A stretch of 43,863 nt of DNA from positions 1 to 43,863 of IMG/VR virus record IMGVR_UViG_3300032242_002820. One strand, given 5' to 3'. The DNA is from a virus. The translations under genes and the position numbers were made by a program. The notes under the pieces are model-generated. The model did not search any database, was not told where the DNA came from, and saw only the letters and a list, made by a program, of their open reading frames with translations. Shown here piece by piece: positions 14,083 through 23,794 of the stretch (positions within the stretch are counted from its first letter, which is position 1; each line of letters starts with the position of its first letter).

Positions 14083-17009
14083 TGACACCCACAACGATCT
14101 CGAATTTAATTGCGAGTCAATTTCCAGCATTTTACAATGAAAGTGGGCCGACGCTTATTGCTTTTATTGAAGCGTATTATGAGTGGATGGAACAACAAGG
14201 TAATCCCATTTATCAAGCCAGAAACCTACAAAGTTTTTCGGACATTGATACAACGCTAGACCAATTCATTGTACACTTTAAAAATACCTATCTACAAGGT
14301 ATTCAGTTCACAACACTATCTGATCAACGACTAACAGTCAAAAAAATCATTGATTTATACAGAGCAAAGGGCAACATTCGTGCTCTCAAATTACTATTTC
14401 AATTAGTATTCAGTGAAGATATTACTGTATACTTTCCGTCAGACGATATTCTAAAGCCTTCTGATGGTGTGTGGACTCAACCCATATACTTGGAAGTATC
14501 TAACTCACCTCGAATTCCTGAATTTAGTGGCAAAATCGTCACAGGTGTAAACTCGGGAGCTACTGCTTTCGTTGATAAAATCATTACGAGAGCAATCGGA
14601 TCTAAGTTCATCAATGTCTTCTATATCACCAATCTTTCTAAAGATTTCCAAACAGGTGAGGCTCTATATGTTGATAACAATTTAACTGATGTGCCTTTCG
14701 TAGTCGGATCATTGTCAAGTTTCGTGGTTGATGACGGAAGTTACGGATTCGCTGTAGGAGATCAGGTTACAATATCCTCAGGTTCCGGACAGCAAGCTGT
14801 CGGGCGTGTAGATGCCATACAAGACATCAGCGGTATTGTACAGTTTACTTTGAATGACGGCGGCTGGGGATATACATCAAACTCACAAATATTAATTTCA
14901 AATACAAAATTTTATTTGACTAATGTACACACAACACTGCTGACAAACACAACACCGATTAGCAAGTTCAGCACAGTTATTATTAATAATCCTGCTAACA
15001 ATGCAGCCAATGTGACTGCTAATGTATTTGCCTTTTCAACAACAGCGAATCTATACGCTACTCCAATCTCAGGCCTCTTTGTTGTTAATGAAACAATCAC
15101 GTCTGCAGATACTAACGCAAATGCAGTTGTTAAGGTTGTCAGTTCAAATGTAACAACAACTACATTAAGTGTGGCCAACGTATATAATTCATACTTTGCA
15201 TCAGGACAAGTAATCACAGGATCAATTTCAGGAGCAAAGGCGACAATATCTTCTTATGATACAAATATTGGTGTCATAAGTTTGTCAGGCTCTGTTACTA
15301 ATTCCCATACAGCATTGTATACTACAACTGGCAATGCAACGATTACAGGATACTCAACAGGTATTAGTGCTAGCTTTAGCATCAATCAGTTGAATACAAC
15401 AGAAACTATCTACACATATGCCGACTATGTAGGTGGACAGTCTACACTACAAACATCAACATCTAAAACAGGTACATTTACAAATGGTAATGCATTTATT
15501 ACCGGAATGTCATCTACAACAGGTATTAATGGCAACAGCGCTATTACATCAAGCAATCCGACAGTAGCTGCTGGGTTACCTGCATTACCTATCGTCACTA
15601 ATATTGTAAACAGCACTGCTGTAATCATGTCTGGAAATTATACAGGGACAACAACTGCAGGTGCCTCTGTTACGTTCACAGGCAATACAGCATATACAAC
15701 AATCGCTTTAAATGCAAGTTCATACGGCTTCCCGAAGTTGCCTTCAGCGAACTTGACAAATGGATATCTTGTTGATATAATCGGAGCTAGCGTATATAAT
15801 CTTGGTTCAATCCAGTCGATTATAACAACCAATCCAGGATTATATTATAACGATAATCCATACGTTGAAGTTTATGAGCCAGTAATTGCTCCAAAGCGAA
15901 AGCAAGATTATATTATAAACATTACAACACCTGTTACTCCCTTTATTGTAGGTGAAACAGTACAACAGGCAGTTCCTATTTCAGGAGTATCAACTCTTGC
16001 CACTGCAAACGTTAATGGTGGGTCATATGGCGCCAATGTGTTTACCTATGGTGAAGTTGTTTATCAAAGCAATAACACAGCAGGATTATTCCTTGCAAAC
16101 ACATTATCAACATTAGTCACAACAACAACAGGATCAACAGCTGCTCTTGCTGCTGGCCAGTATGTTTATATCGGTGCAAAAGATTTACGAGTAGTTAATA
16201 ACGTAGTCAATACCACTGCATTTTATATAACACAAGCACCTTATACACAAAATGCAGCTGCTAACGTTCTCTCATTATCAGCAGCAGGTGCTGTCTTGTT
16301 GATCTCTGGTAATAATTTAACCACAAATACATTCAGCGGCACCTTTGTGACAACTAGAAATATTACAGGCCTTTCTTCAGGAACAACAGCAAATCTTGCA
16401 AGTGTTAGTACAGTGCCTGTCAATCTGTCTGCTCTAGGAAGTATTATTTCCGCAAACAGTACCGTTCTCAATGTCCGTAGATTATCACTCGGACAAGACT
16501 TTGTACCAACCTATGCAATTACAGGATCTCAGAGTGGAGCAAATGTTATAGTAACTGCGGTTGCTGCTAATACAATTTCTGCATTTTCTGGAGATAATGC
16601 CAATGTATATGCCAACACATTCTCCTCTAAGGGTACTGTAAAAACATTGACTGTACAATCTTCAGGATTTGGATATGTTAATGCAGAGTTGATCACCTTT
16701 ACATCATCTGATAAAACACGTAGCGGCACAGCAAAAACAGGGTTGGGTAAACAAGGTTATGCCCCTGGGTATTATTCATCCACTAAAGGATTTTTAAGTG
16801 CTGATAAATACATTCAAGACAGCGATTATTATCAAGGATTTTCGTATGAGGTTCGATCTTCATTAGATTTGACTAAATATGCCGACATGATCAAAACAAT
16901 TACTCATGTTGCAGGAACAAAGTTATTTGGTGCGGTTATTAAGAAGAACAAAATATCAACACCTGTAGTGATTGACAATTCAAATACATCTCCGATTATA
17001 GGCACATAA
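14082..17009 (+). CDS. 7: gp7-like baseplate wedge protein with many β-insertions
   Basis: Length (975 aa; T4 gp7 1032 aa) and position between gp6 and gp8 give the call. The N-terminal 130 residues contain LIASQFPAFYNESGPTLIAF, EAYYEWMEQQGNPIYQARNL and IDLYRAKGNIRALKLLFQLV, typical of gp7 in marine T4-like phages and likely the part that joins the wedge core bundle. The rest is low-charge, Thr/Asn/Ala-rich and built of β-modules with recurring FxxGExV, SGAKATISS and SGTTANLASVS elements. The end (YYQGFSYEVRSSLDLTKYAD, MIKTITHVAGTKLFGAVIKK) is again conserved in the group. The function in T4 is to start wedge assembly and bind gp8, gp10 and gp6. Homology of the middle part to T4 gp7 is not visible. 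Confidence 0.88.
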   Translation: MTPTTISNLIASQFPAFYNESGPTLIAFIEAYYEWMEQQGNPIYQARNLQSFSDIDTTLDQFIVHFKNTYLQGIQFTTLSDQRLTVKKIIDLYRAKGNIRALKLLFQLVFSEDITVYFPSDDILKPSDGVWTQPIYLEVSNSPRIPEFSGKIVTGVNSGATAFVDKIITRAIGSKFINVFYITNLSKDFQTGEALYVDNNLTDVPFVVGSLSSFVVDDGSYGFAVGDQVTISSGSGQQAVGRVDAIQDISGIVQFTLNDGGWGYTSNSQILISNTKFYLTNVHTTLLTNTTPISKFSTVIINNPANNAANVTANVFAFSTTANLYATPISGLFVVNETITSADTNANAVVKVVSSNVTTTTLSVANVYNSYFASGQVITGSISGAKATISSYDTNIGVISLSGSVTNSHTALYTTTGNATITGYSTGISASFSINQLNTTETIYTYADYVGGQSTLQTSTSKTGTFTNGNAFITGMSSTTGINGNSAITSSNPTVAAGLPALPIVTNIVNSTAVIMSGNYTGTTTAGASVTFTGNTAYTTIALNASSYGFPKLPSANLTNGYLVDIIGASVYNLGSIQSIITTNPGLYYNDNPYVEVYEPVIAPKRKQDYIINITTPVTPFIVGETVQQAVPISGVSTLATANVNGGSYGANVFTYGEVVYQSNNTAGLFLANTLSTLVTTTTGSTAALAAGQYVYIGAKDLRVVNNVVNTTAFYITQAPYTQNAAANVLSLSAAGAVLLISGNNLTTNTFSGTFVTTRNITGLSSGTTANLASVSTVPVNLSALGSIISANSTVLNVRRLSLGQDFVPTYAITGSQSGANVIVTAVAANTISAFSGDNANVYANTFSSKGTVKTLTVQSSGFGYVNAELITFTSSDKTRSGTAKTGLGKQGYAPGYYSSTKGFLSADKYIQDSDYYQGFSYEVRSSLDLTKYADMIKTITHVAGTKLFGAVIKKNKISTPVVIDNSNTSPIIGT

Positions 17010-17010
17010 G

Positions 17011-18861
17011 ATGGCGACAACACAACTTATTCCAAACAATTATAGACTTCATATGGCGAATCAGTTTGTTGAATCGTTCAATGAAGCTGCGAATACAATA
17101 TACTATATGTTTTCTGGAACATCTGTACCTTTTTCAGGCGGCGTAGTTCCTCCTATTCTAGATACACCTAATGCAACTCAATTCAATGCATTTAATAATA
17201 TGTTGTTCGGTAAGCATATTCGTTCTAGTGATGTATCCTTGATGGCATATTCTTATCCATGGACTAGCGGCACAACATACACAATGTATGATGATACAGA
17301 TATCAATCTTCCTGATGAGCCATTCTATGTATATGTGTATCAGAGCAATACATACTACGTATTCAAATGTCTGTTCAATAATAATGGAGGAGTATCAACT
17401 CAACCTCCAACCTTTGCCGATACCTCAGCAAGCGACACATATTATAAGACTTCTGACGGATACATTTGGAAATACATGTATCAGATTGATTCTGCAACAT
17501 TTAATAAATTTGCAACCAATCAATATATTCCTATTGTCCCGGATTCTAATGTAACAGCTAATGCAGTTTCGGGGGCTGTTGATATTATTGTAGTCCAATC
17601 AGGCGGGACAGGATACAATAACTATTTCTCAGGAAAATTCTACGCAGGTTCAGTCACTAATGGCACACAGCCTTTGTGTGTGCTTGCAAATACGGCATCT
17701 TCAGTTAATAACTATTATAATGGATGTTATTTGTATATCACCGGCGGCACGGGTGCAGGACAATACAAGAAGATTACATCACACTCAGCAAATAATCTAG
17801 GAACATATGTTACTTTAGATTCTGCATTTGCTTCTATTCCTGATAATACATCTACCTATGATATTAATCCTGCTGTTATTATTTTAAACAGTTCAGATAC
17901 AGCGCCAACTACTATTGCAAGAGCCTTGGTAAATTCAAGCATTTCAAATAGTGTATATCAAATTCAAGTTTTGAACAGAGGTAAAGGTGTATATAATGCA
18001 GGTGCTTATGTTTACGCCTCTAACGCTGTAGGTGTCAGCAACACAGCTGTCATTCGTGTTATTGCCGGACCCACAGGCGGGCATGGAGCAAACGTATCAG
18101 CAGAATTATATTCTTCTCGAGTGGGTCTCAGTGTTAAGTTCTCAAATACAGAAAGCAGCACGATTCCTGCAGTAAATGATTATCAAACAATTGGTATTCT
18201 TAAAGATCCTTTATTTTCAAATGTGGTCTTTACTACAACAGGATTGAATGGCAGTTTTCAAGTTGGCGAAACAGTTACGCAGTCCCTTGCAAATGTGTCT
18301 GCCAACATAACAACGACTGCTACAGGTGTTGTTGTTGCAACATCCCCCGGAAGCTTGCAAATTACTAATGCATCTGGATCCTTTGTACTATCAACAAATA
18401 GTATCGTAGGAACAATTATTGGAAAAACTTCTGCTGCAAATGCTCAAATAAGCGCTATTCTAAACAATGGCGTTTCAAAATACTTCGAGACGTTTGTTCA
18501 AATGTATTCCTATGCAGGAAGCTACACAGGTGCTTATGCATTTACACCGAATGAAGTTGTGTATCAAGGAACAAGCAACACTACACCTGCTCCTGGTATA
18601 CAAAGCATTGCAACTTCTAATGCTGTTTTCTTTTCAAACAACGGCGCAGGTACTCAGGTTTATTTAACTTCGAAGTTGGGACCTATTTACTCCTCCTCGA
18701 CAATTCAAGGAGCTTCTAGCGGTGCAATTTTTAATATAAATACTTCCACAAGCCCAGATTTAGTTATGGAAAGCGGTCAAGTCCTTTATCTTGAAAACTT
18801 TGATGCTGTTAGCAGATCAGGTACGCAGTCTGAAACTATAAAACTTATTCTAGAATACTGA
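17011..18861 (+). CDS. 8: gp8-like baseplate wedge protein, enlarged
   Basis: T4 gp8 is 334 aa; this homologue is 616 aa. The N-terminal part has FNEAANTIYYMFSGTSVPF and FNNMLFGKHIRSSDVSLMA, and the diagnostic block DGYIWKYMYQIDSATFNKFA followed by NQYIPIV (T4: DGYVWEYLFEIPPD...NEYIVVP). The C-terminus MESGQVLYLENFDAVSRSGT followed by QSETIKLILEY aligns with T4 SGEMIYMENRPPI...EEINILFTF. Between these lie about 300 residues of β-rich insertion with modules such as FQVGETVTQSLANVSANIT and SIVGTIIGKTSAANAQISA, similar to those in gp7. The gene follows gp7 after one base and is followed within 8 bases by the giant structural gene. Confidence 0.93.
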   Translation: MATTQLIPNNYRLHMANQFVESFNEAANTIYYMFSGTSVPFSGGVVPPILDTPNATQFNAFNNMLFGKHIRSSDVSLMAYSYPWTSGTTYTMYDDTDINLPDEPFYVYVYQSNTYYVFKCLFNNNGGVSTQPPTFADTSASDTYYKTSDGYIWKYMYQIDSATFNKFATNQYIPIVPDSNVTANAVSGAVDIIVVQSGGTGYNNYFSGKFYAGSVTNGTQPLCVLANTASSVNNYYNGCYLYITGGTGAGQYKKITSHSANNLGTYVTLDSAFASIPDNTSTYDINPAVIILNSSDTAPTTIARALVNSSISNSVYQIQVLNRGKGVYNAGAYVYASNAVGVSNTAVIRVIAGPTGGHGANVSAELYSSRVGLSVKFSNTESSTIPAVNDYQTIGILKDPLFSNVVFTTTGLNGSFQVGETVTQSLANVSANITTTATGVVVATSPGSLQITNASGSFVLSTNSIVGTIIGKTSAANAQISAILNNGVSKYFETFVQMYSYAGSYTGAYAFTPNEVVYQGTSNTTPAPGIQSIATSNAVFFSNNGAGTQVYLTSKLGPIYSSSTIQGASSGAIFNINTSTSPDLVMESGQVLYLENFDAVSRSGTQSETIKLILEY

Positions 18862-18869
18862 GGATTCGA

Positions 18870-21800
18870 ATGCCTATTCAAACAGATCTAAGTGTTGCTC
18901 CGTACTATGATGATTTTAGTCAGTCAAATGACTATTATAAAATCCTCTTTAAGCCGGGTGTTGCAGTACAAGTACGTGAGCTTAACCAGCTTCAGACAAT
19001 TTTGCAAAACCAAATCGAGCAATTTGGCGACAATATCTTTACACGAGGTACAATCATCAATGGGTGTAATTTTCATTACTACCCAACATATCCTTACGTA
19101 AAAGTTAATGATCTACAAGTAGACCTACTAGGTGCTGTAGTTAATAACTATGTAGGCCTCTATGCAAATAACAGCGCTAATTTAACAGCATACATTATGT
19201 CTGTTTCTAGCGGATATCAGTCTCAGGCACCTGATCTTAATACACTTTTTGTTCGTTATATCAACTCAGGTAATGACGGACAGCAAACAGCATTTAATGC
19301 ACAAGATTCTTTAACTATTTTTGATTCAAATAATTCAATTTTTCAGACTAATGTTCCTGTGGGCGGTACGGGTGCAGGATTCAGTAATACCGATGTTGTT
19401 ACATTCATGTCTGCTGTTACTGTTACAAACAGTACAAGCGTCTCAGCTGGACAAACACTTAATGATCCTGTTTCACTAGCCAATGCAGTTGTTACAGAAG
19501 TCAATGCTACGGCAATTCCTGGCAGCTTGGTATTGAAACTACGTCCATATGCTAATGCATTAACAAATGTTAATCAAACATCAACATCTTGGACATTTAA
19601 TCCAGGCAACACAGTTCTTATTAATAATACCACATCTACACAGTTGTTGAGTATTATCGGATCAGGCGCTACAGGAACACCTGTTACAGATGCTTCTGGT
19701 AAAATTGTCAATATCATTATGCTCACTCAAGGTAATGGATATACTGTCCCTCCTTATGCGACAATTAAGACATCAAACTCAACAGCTACTGTTTCTTATC
19801 TATCATTAACTGCTCAGAATTATCTTTGCCAGCTTACAGTTGCTAACAATGCATCTGCTCCCATTGGATCAGGATATGCTTTTGGTGTTTCAGAAGGTGT
19901 CATTTATCAGAAAGGATACTTCCTATACGTTGCTCCACAAACTGTTGTAGTAAGCAAGTATTCAAATACTCCAGACGGCGTAGTCGTCGGATTCAATACT
20001 AACGAAGCGATTATCAATAGCAATATTGACACAAACTTACTCGATAATTCTGCTGGAACATTCAATGCACAGGCTCCCGGGGCAGATCGCCTCTTGCTTG
20101 CACCTGCATTGACAGTACTCAGCTCAGCAGCGTCTCAAAGCAATACTGAATTCTTCACTATCACTGCATTTTCACAAGGGCAGCCATATCTTCAGAACCA
20201 ACAGACATCATATAGTGTTATTGGCGATGAGATGGCGAAGAGAACAAAAGACACAGCGGGTGACTTCGTTATAGATCCGTTTGTTGTATCAACAATTGTT
20301 GCTAACAATATAACTGCAGAAGCAAATACATTCCAGATTACAATTGATCCAGGATATGCATACATCTCAGGAAAACGAGTACAGACATTTACAAATTACG
20401 TATTGTCTGTACCACAAGGCAATACCACTACTGTAACCGATACATCTGTTGCATTGAATTATGGAAATTATATTCCAATTAATGAGCATGGCGGTGTATT
20501 TGATTACACCGTAGGTGATCTAGTTACGTTCTATGACGCACCTAAGCTTTATTTGTCAAATAGTGCCCACTGGTCGATTAGTAATACTGCACCTTTAGGA
20601 AACCCTATTGGTCGTGCTAGAATTCGTCATAAGGCATTAGTCCCAGGAAGTACTCCAGGAACCAATACAGCCACCTACAATCTTCATCTTTATGATATAG
20701 ATATGAATCCTGGTGCCAATTTCAGAAATGCAAAAAGTGTGTATTACTCAGCGACCAATGGTACAGGATATACCGGCATTGCTGACATTAAAACAACAAC
20801 TGATCCCACAACAAATACAGCTATCGCTGCCGTTGTCAATACTAATTCATCAGCGATGGTATTCGATCACGGCGCAAAGTCAACAAAAAACGCAAATAAC
20901 ATTACGTACACTTATAAAGACATACGTAGCACAAACACAGGCGGTATCATCACTGTCACTACAAATGGCAATGAGTATCACCCATATTCAAATAGTAGCA
21001 CACTATCTGCTACACAAGAATATGATATCAGTATTATTCCTCTAGCGAATGTTCAAGCGTCTGCAAATTACTCAGGAACATTCGGAGTTACTGCTTCAAG
21101 CACTATTGTAACTGCTTCAGTATCTCCGTTGACTGTGCTAACAGCTGGTGATTATATCAAACTATATAGTAACTCAACAGGTGAGATTAAACGAATCACA
21201 AGTGTTATTAATAGCACCGCTTTCCAAGTGGATTCAACCACACTTAATACTAATGCAACCTCAAATGCTGTATTCTATCATCCTGCAAACACACACTATT
21301 CTATTCATAACAGAACAGACCGCTTTGCGAACGTTGATTCAAGCGGACAAAACCTAACTATTGTTTTGAATAAAGCAAATAGTTCAAGTTATTTTTCTTC
21401 TAATGTGAATGTTCGAGTTGAATGTCATATTAAGAAAATTGCTCCAACGCCATTAGTTAAAGTATCTAATCGATATACTTGGGTTAAACTTGATCTTGCA
21501 AATGTACAGCAAACAGCGTCCTTCACCGGCACGATAGCAAGCGGGAATTTGTGGATTACAAGCATTTCTTCAAACACAGGTATTGTTGCTGGTGAAACGC
21601 TAACAGCCAATATTACAGGCATCACAGTAGGTACAACTGTTTCCTCAGTCAATTCTACTGTTGTCGTTATGTCTGCAGCTGCAACAGGATCAGGTTCTGC
21701 TACAGTTAATGCATACACATCAAATACAACAGGCCCATGGAATTTGGGTGTACCGGACATTTATCGATTAAAGGCTGTGTTCTTAGATACTGTTAGTAAC

Positions 21801-23288
21801 ATTGTAGGGGCGACTGCGAATACAGGCACCGATGTGACCGGCCAGTTCTACATTGACCACAATCAAAACGTAGATTATTATAATCATGGATACTTGTATC
21901 TCAATCCAGGATCTACAACATCACTTACTACATCAACAGGATTGTTAGTTGCATTTGATCACTACACAAATGCTTCTGCAGGATTCTATGCAGGTAAGGT
22001 TTCGTATCCTGTTGATGACACACTATCATATGCAACTCGTAATGCAACGCAAACAGGCGGCAAGATTCATTCGCACGAAATTCCTGAATTGATGGGCAAA
22101 GACGGCGTGTATCGTGATTTGATTGACCATGTAGACTTCAGGCCTCGTGTACCAGCAACTGCCGCTGTATCTACAACAGTTACAGGTGCAACCATCAATC
22201 CTGCAGTATTAAATGCCAATACTCGTTTTGGTAATAGCGCAACGTTGACTACTAAGATTGGGTTCCCGGTCCCAACAAGCACATATACTTCAACACTTGA
22301 AAATTATTTGGGTCGTGTAGATCGTGTCGTTATCGATAAGAACGGCGTCATTTCATCTATTCAAGGTGTTTCAGGTGCTAACAATTTAGTTCCTCCTCCT
22401 GCTCCTGTTGATACAATGACTATCACGTTGCTATATGTTCCTCCGTATCCTTCTGTGCCTGCACAGTTGTCCTCAAATTATGCCTATATTTTAGATAAGG
22501 GTATTGCTAATGAGTCATTATTTTCAACAATGCGAGTTGAAGCACACACCGTTACTGTTCCGTCATTAACTATATCACAACAGAAAGAATATCAGCCTGT
22601 TGGATATACAATGAAGGACATTGCGAATCTTGAAGCAAGAATTGCAGCTTTAGAATATTATGTCACTCTAACAAGTCTCGAGCAAAATGTTAAAGATTTG
22701 ACAATTCCTTCTTCAGTCAATAGCACACTAAACCGCTTTAAGTATGGATTCTTTGCTGATAATTTTACTGATTCATCATTTACAGATGTTGCAAATCCTG
22801 AAAATACAACAATAATTGTCAATCAAGAAGTTGTTCCTCAGCAGTTTGCAATTAATATTCCGCATAAAGTGAACTTAAGTAATACAGTGACTGTTTCGAA
22901 TACGAAGGGTAAACATACTACTTTACCATATACACAAAAATTCCATACTGGTAGTAATGTTGCGACAAATAATGCAATTGCTACAACTACAACTCAAAAG
23001 TTGACCAATACAACAATAACAACAGTTACAACCAATACAGTTATTGTATCAACAGGCGGCTCAAATACAGTTGTATCAAATACAGTATCTACAACAGTAT
23101 CTAATACAAGTATCTCTAATACAACATCGAATAATACCCCTGTTATATACACAGGCACAAGTACAGCGACTCCATCACATCCAATTCTTGAAACAGCACG
23201 AGTGAGTGCGCCGGCAGGTGGTGGGGGAAGCGGAGGATACTCAGGGTCAGGTGCAAGTTCGACTTTGTTTAGAAATTTACCAAAATAA
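18870..23288 (+). CDS. Giant virion structural protein, DUF4815-like, in gp9/gp10 position
   Basis: The 1472-residue protein opens with DLSVAPYYDDFSQSNDYYKI, LFKPGVAVQVRELNQLQTIL and FGDNIFTRGTIINGCNFHYY, the recognisable start of the DUF4815 family of T4-like marine phage structural proteins. Further DUF4815-type blocks are QNYLCQLTVANNAS, YQKGYFLYVAPQTVVVSKYS, IDPGYAYISGKRVQTF and, near residues 1070-1110, KIHSHEIPELMGKDGVYRDL followed by IDHVDFRPRVP. A β-module (NYSGTFGVTASSTIVTAS...) recurs in the 709-aa protein. Near residue 1260 a helix MKDIANLEARIAALEYYVTL suggests a trimeric coil. The C-terminus is Thr/Asn/Val low-complexity ending in a glycine segment. It replaces the genes for gp9/gp10 expected after gp8; a peripheral baseplate or fibre-anchor role is inferred. 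Confidence 0.85.
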   Translation: MPIQTDLSVAPYYDDFSQSNDYYKILFKPGVAVQVRELNQLQTILQNQIEQFGDNIFTRGTIINGCNFHYYPTYPYVKVNDLQVDLLGAVVNNYVGLYANNSANLTAYIMSVSSGYQSQAPDLNTLFVRYINSGNDGQQTAFNAQDSLTIFDSNNSIFQTNVPVGGTGAGFSNTDVVTFMSAVTVTNSTSVSAGQTLNDPVSLANAVVTEVNATAIPGSLVLKLRPYANALTNVNQTSTSWTFNPGNTVLINNTTSTQLLSIIGSGATGTPVTDASGKIVNIIMLTQGNGYTVPPYATIKTSNSTATVSYLSLTAQNYLCQLTVANNASAPIGSGYAFGVSEGVIYQKGYFLYVAPQTVVVSKYSNTPDGVVVGFNTNEAIINSNIDTNLLDNSAGTFNAQAPGADRLLLAPALTVLSSAASQSNTEFFTITAFSQGQPYLQNQQTSYSVIGDEMAKRTKDTAGDFVIDPFVVSTIVANNITAEANTFQITIDPGYAYISGKRVQTFTNYVLSVPQGNTTTVTDTSVALNYGNYIPINEHGGVFDYTVGDLVTFYDAPKLYLSNSAHWSISNTAPLGNPIGRARIRHKALVPGSTPGTNTATYNLHLYDIDMNPGANFRNAKSVYYSATNGTGYTGIADIKTTTDPTTNTAIAAVVNTNSSAMVFDHGAKSTKNANNITYTYKDIRSTNTGGIITVTTNGNEYHPYSNSSTLSATQEYDISIIPLANVQASANYSGTFGVTASSTIVTASVSPLTVLTAGDYIKLYSNSTGEIKRITSVINSTAFQVDSTTLNTNATSNAVFYHPANTHYSIHNRTDRFANVDSSGQNLTIVLNKANSSSYFSSNVNVRVECHIKKIAPTPLVKVSNRYTWVKLDLANVQQTASFTGTIASGNLWITSISSNTGIVAGETLTANITGITVGTTVSSVNSTVVVMSAAATGSGSATVNAYTSNTTGPWNLGVPDIYRLKAVFLDTVSNIVGATANTGTDVTGQFYIDHNQNVDYYNHGYLYLNPGSTTSLTTSTGLLVAFDHYTNASAGFYAGKVSYPVDDTLSYATRNATQTGGKIHSHEIPELMGKDGVYRDLIDHVDFRPRVPATAAVSTTVTGATINPAVLNANTRFGNSATLTTKIGFPVPTSTYTSTLENYLGRVDRVVIDKNGVISSIQGVSGANNLVPPPAPVDTMTITLLYVPPYPSVPAQLSSNYAYILDKGIANESLFSTMRVEAHTVTVPSLTISQQKEYQPVGYTMKDIANLEARIAALEYYVTLTSLEQNVKDLTIPSSVNSTLNRFKYGFFADNFTDSSFTDVANPENTTIIVNQEVVPQQFAINIPHKVNLSNTVTVSNTKGKHTTLPYTQKFHTGSNVATNNAIATTTTQKLTNTTITTVTTNTVIVSTGGSNTVVSNTVSTTVSNTSISNTTSNNTPVIYTGTSTATPSHPILETARVSAPAGGGGSGGYSGSGASSTLFRNLPK

Positions 23289-23292
23289 TGTA

Positions 23293-23300
23293 CATAAATA
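23293..23300 (+). promoter_or_regulatory. Possible late promoter (CATAAATA) before the 151-aa gene
   Basis: One mismatch from TATAAATA, in the 38-base gap after the giant structural gene, with predicted initiation near 23306. The ribosome-binding AGGAA at 23312-23316 and the ATG at 23327 would both remain in the transcript. Confidence 0.5.
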
Positions 23301-23326
23301 ATTAAAATATTCAGGAACAATATACG

Positions 23327-23782
23327 ATGGCATCAACCACTACAGGAATTCTAGCTAATTCAGCCATTATTGGTGGATTTACAACACCCGCGGCTAGTCA
23401 AAATAACGTATACATAGCAGCTGCTCAGCAGTTTGTTATATCTGCACAAGGGCTACGTCCTACCACAAGACATTATTTTTACTATAATGGCGTTGATTCA
23501 TCTACAAGTTGTCAAATATATGGAGGCCTTCCTGGAGATAATTTGCAGACAGATGCAAATGGAGCAATCACATTTACATATTATTATAACTCAGGCATTT
23601 TTAGCACTGCGACTTCATTATTAGCAACTCAAGATTTAAAAAATCGAGTCGCAGGAACCAAAAAAGCTGTTTTAACTAATAGTGATAACACTTCAAGTTG
23701 TTATGTGACATTACAAGTTTTGGCAGGTAGTGCTGTGTCTGATAATTTTGTAAGCACTCCTGTGTCTATCGTTAGTGGTTAA
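23327..23782 (+). CDS. Structural protein with Ig-like fold, 151 aa
   Basis: The central block FVISAQGLRPTTRHYFYYNG is the 'GL(R/K)P-T-x-HY-F' strand pattern I associate with the β-domain that precedes the LAQTF segment in gp10-like proteins of T4-type phages; QTDANGAITFTYYYNSGIF completes it. The last 50 residues add NRVAGTKKAVLTNSDN and a strand-rich end. There is no signal peptide. It begins 38 bases after the giant gene, behind its own AGGAA and a possible late box, and ends 12 bases before the 709-aa gene. In relatives, to my memory, this domain and the following one occur in one polypeptide, so this may be a separated part of a gp10-type protein. Confidence 0.75.
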   Translation: MASTTTGILANSAIIGGFTTPAASQNNVYIAAAQQFVISAQGLRPTTRHYFYYNGVDSSTSCQIYGGLPGDNLQTDANGAITFTYYYNSGIFSTATSLLATQDLKNRVAGTKKAVLTNSDNTSSCYVTLQVLAGSAVSDNFVSTPVSIVSG

Positions 23783-23794
23783 ATCGAGGTTTAA

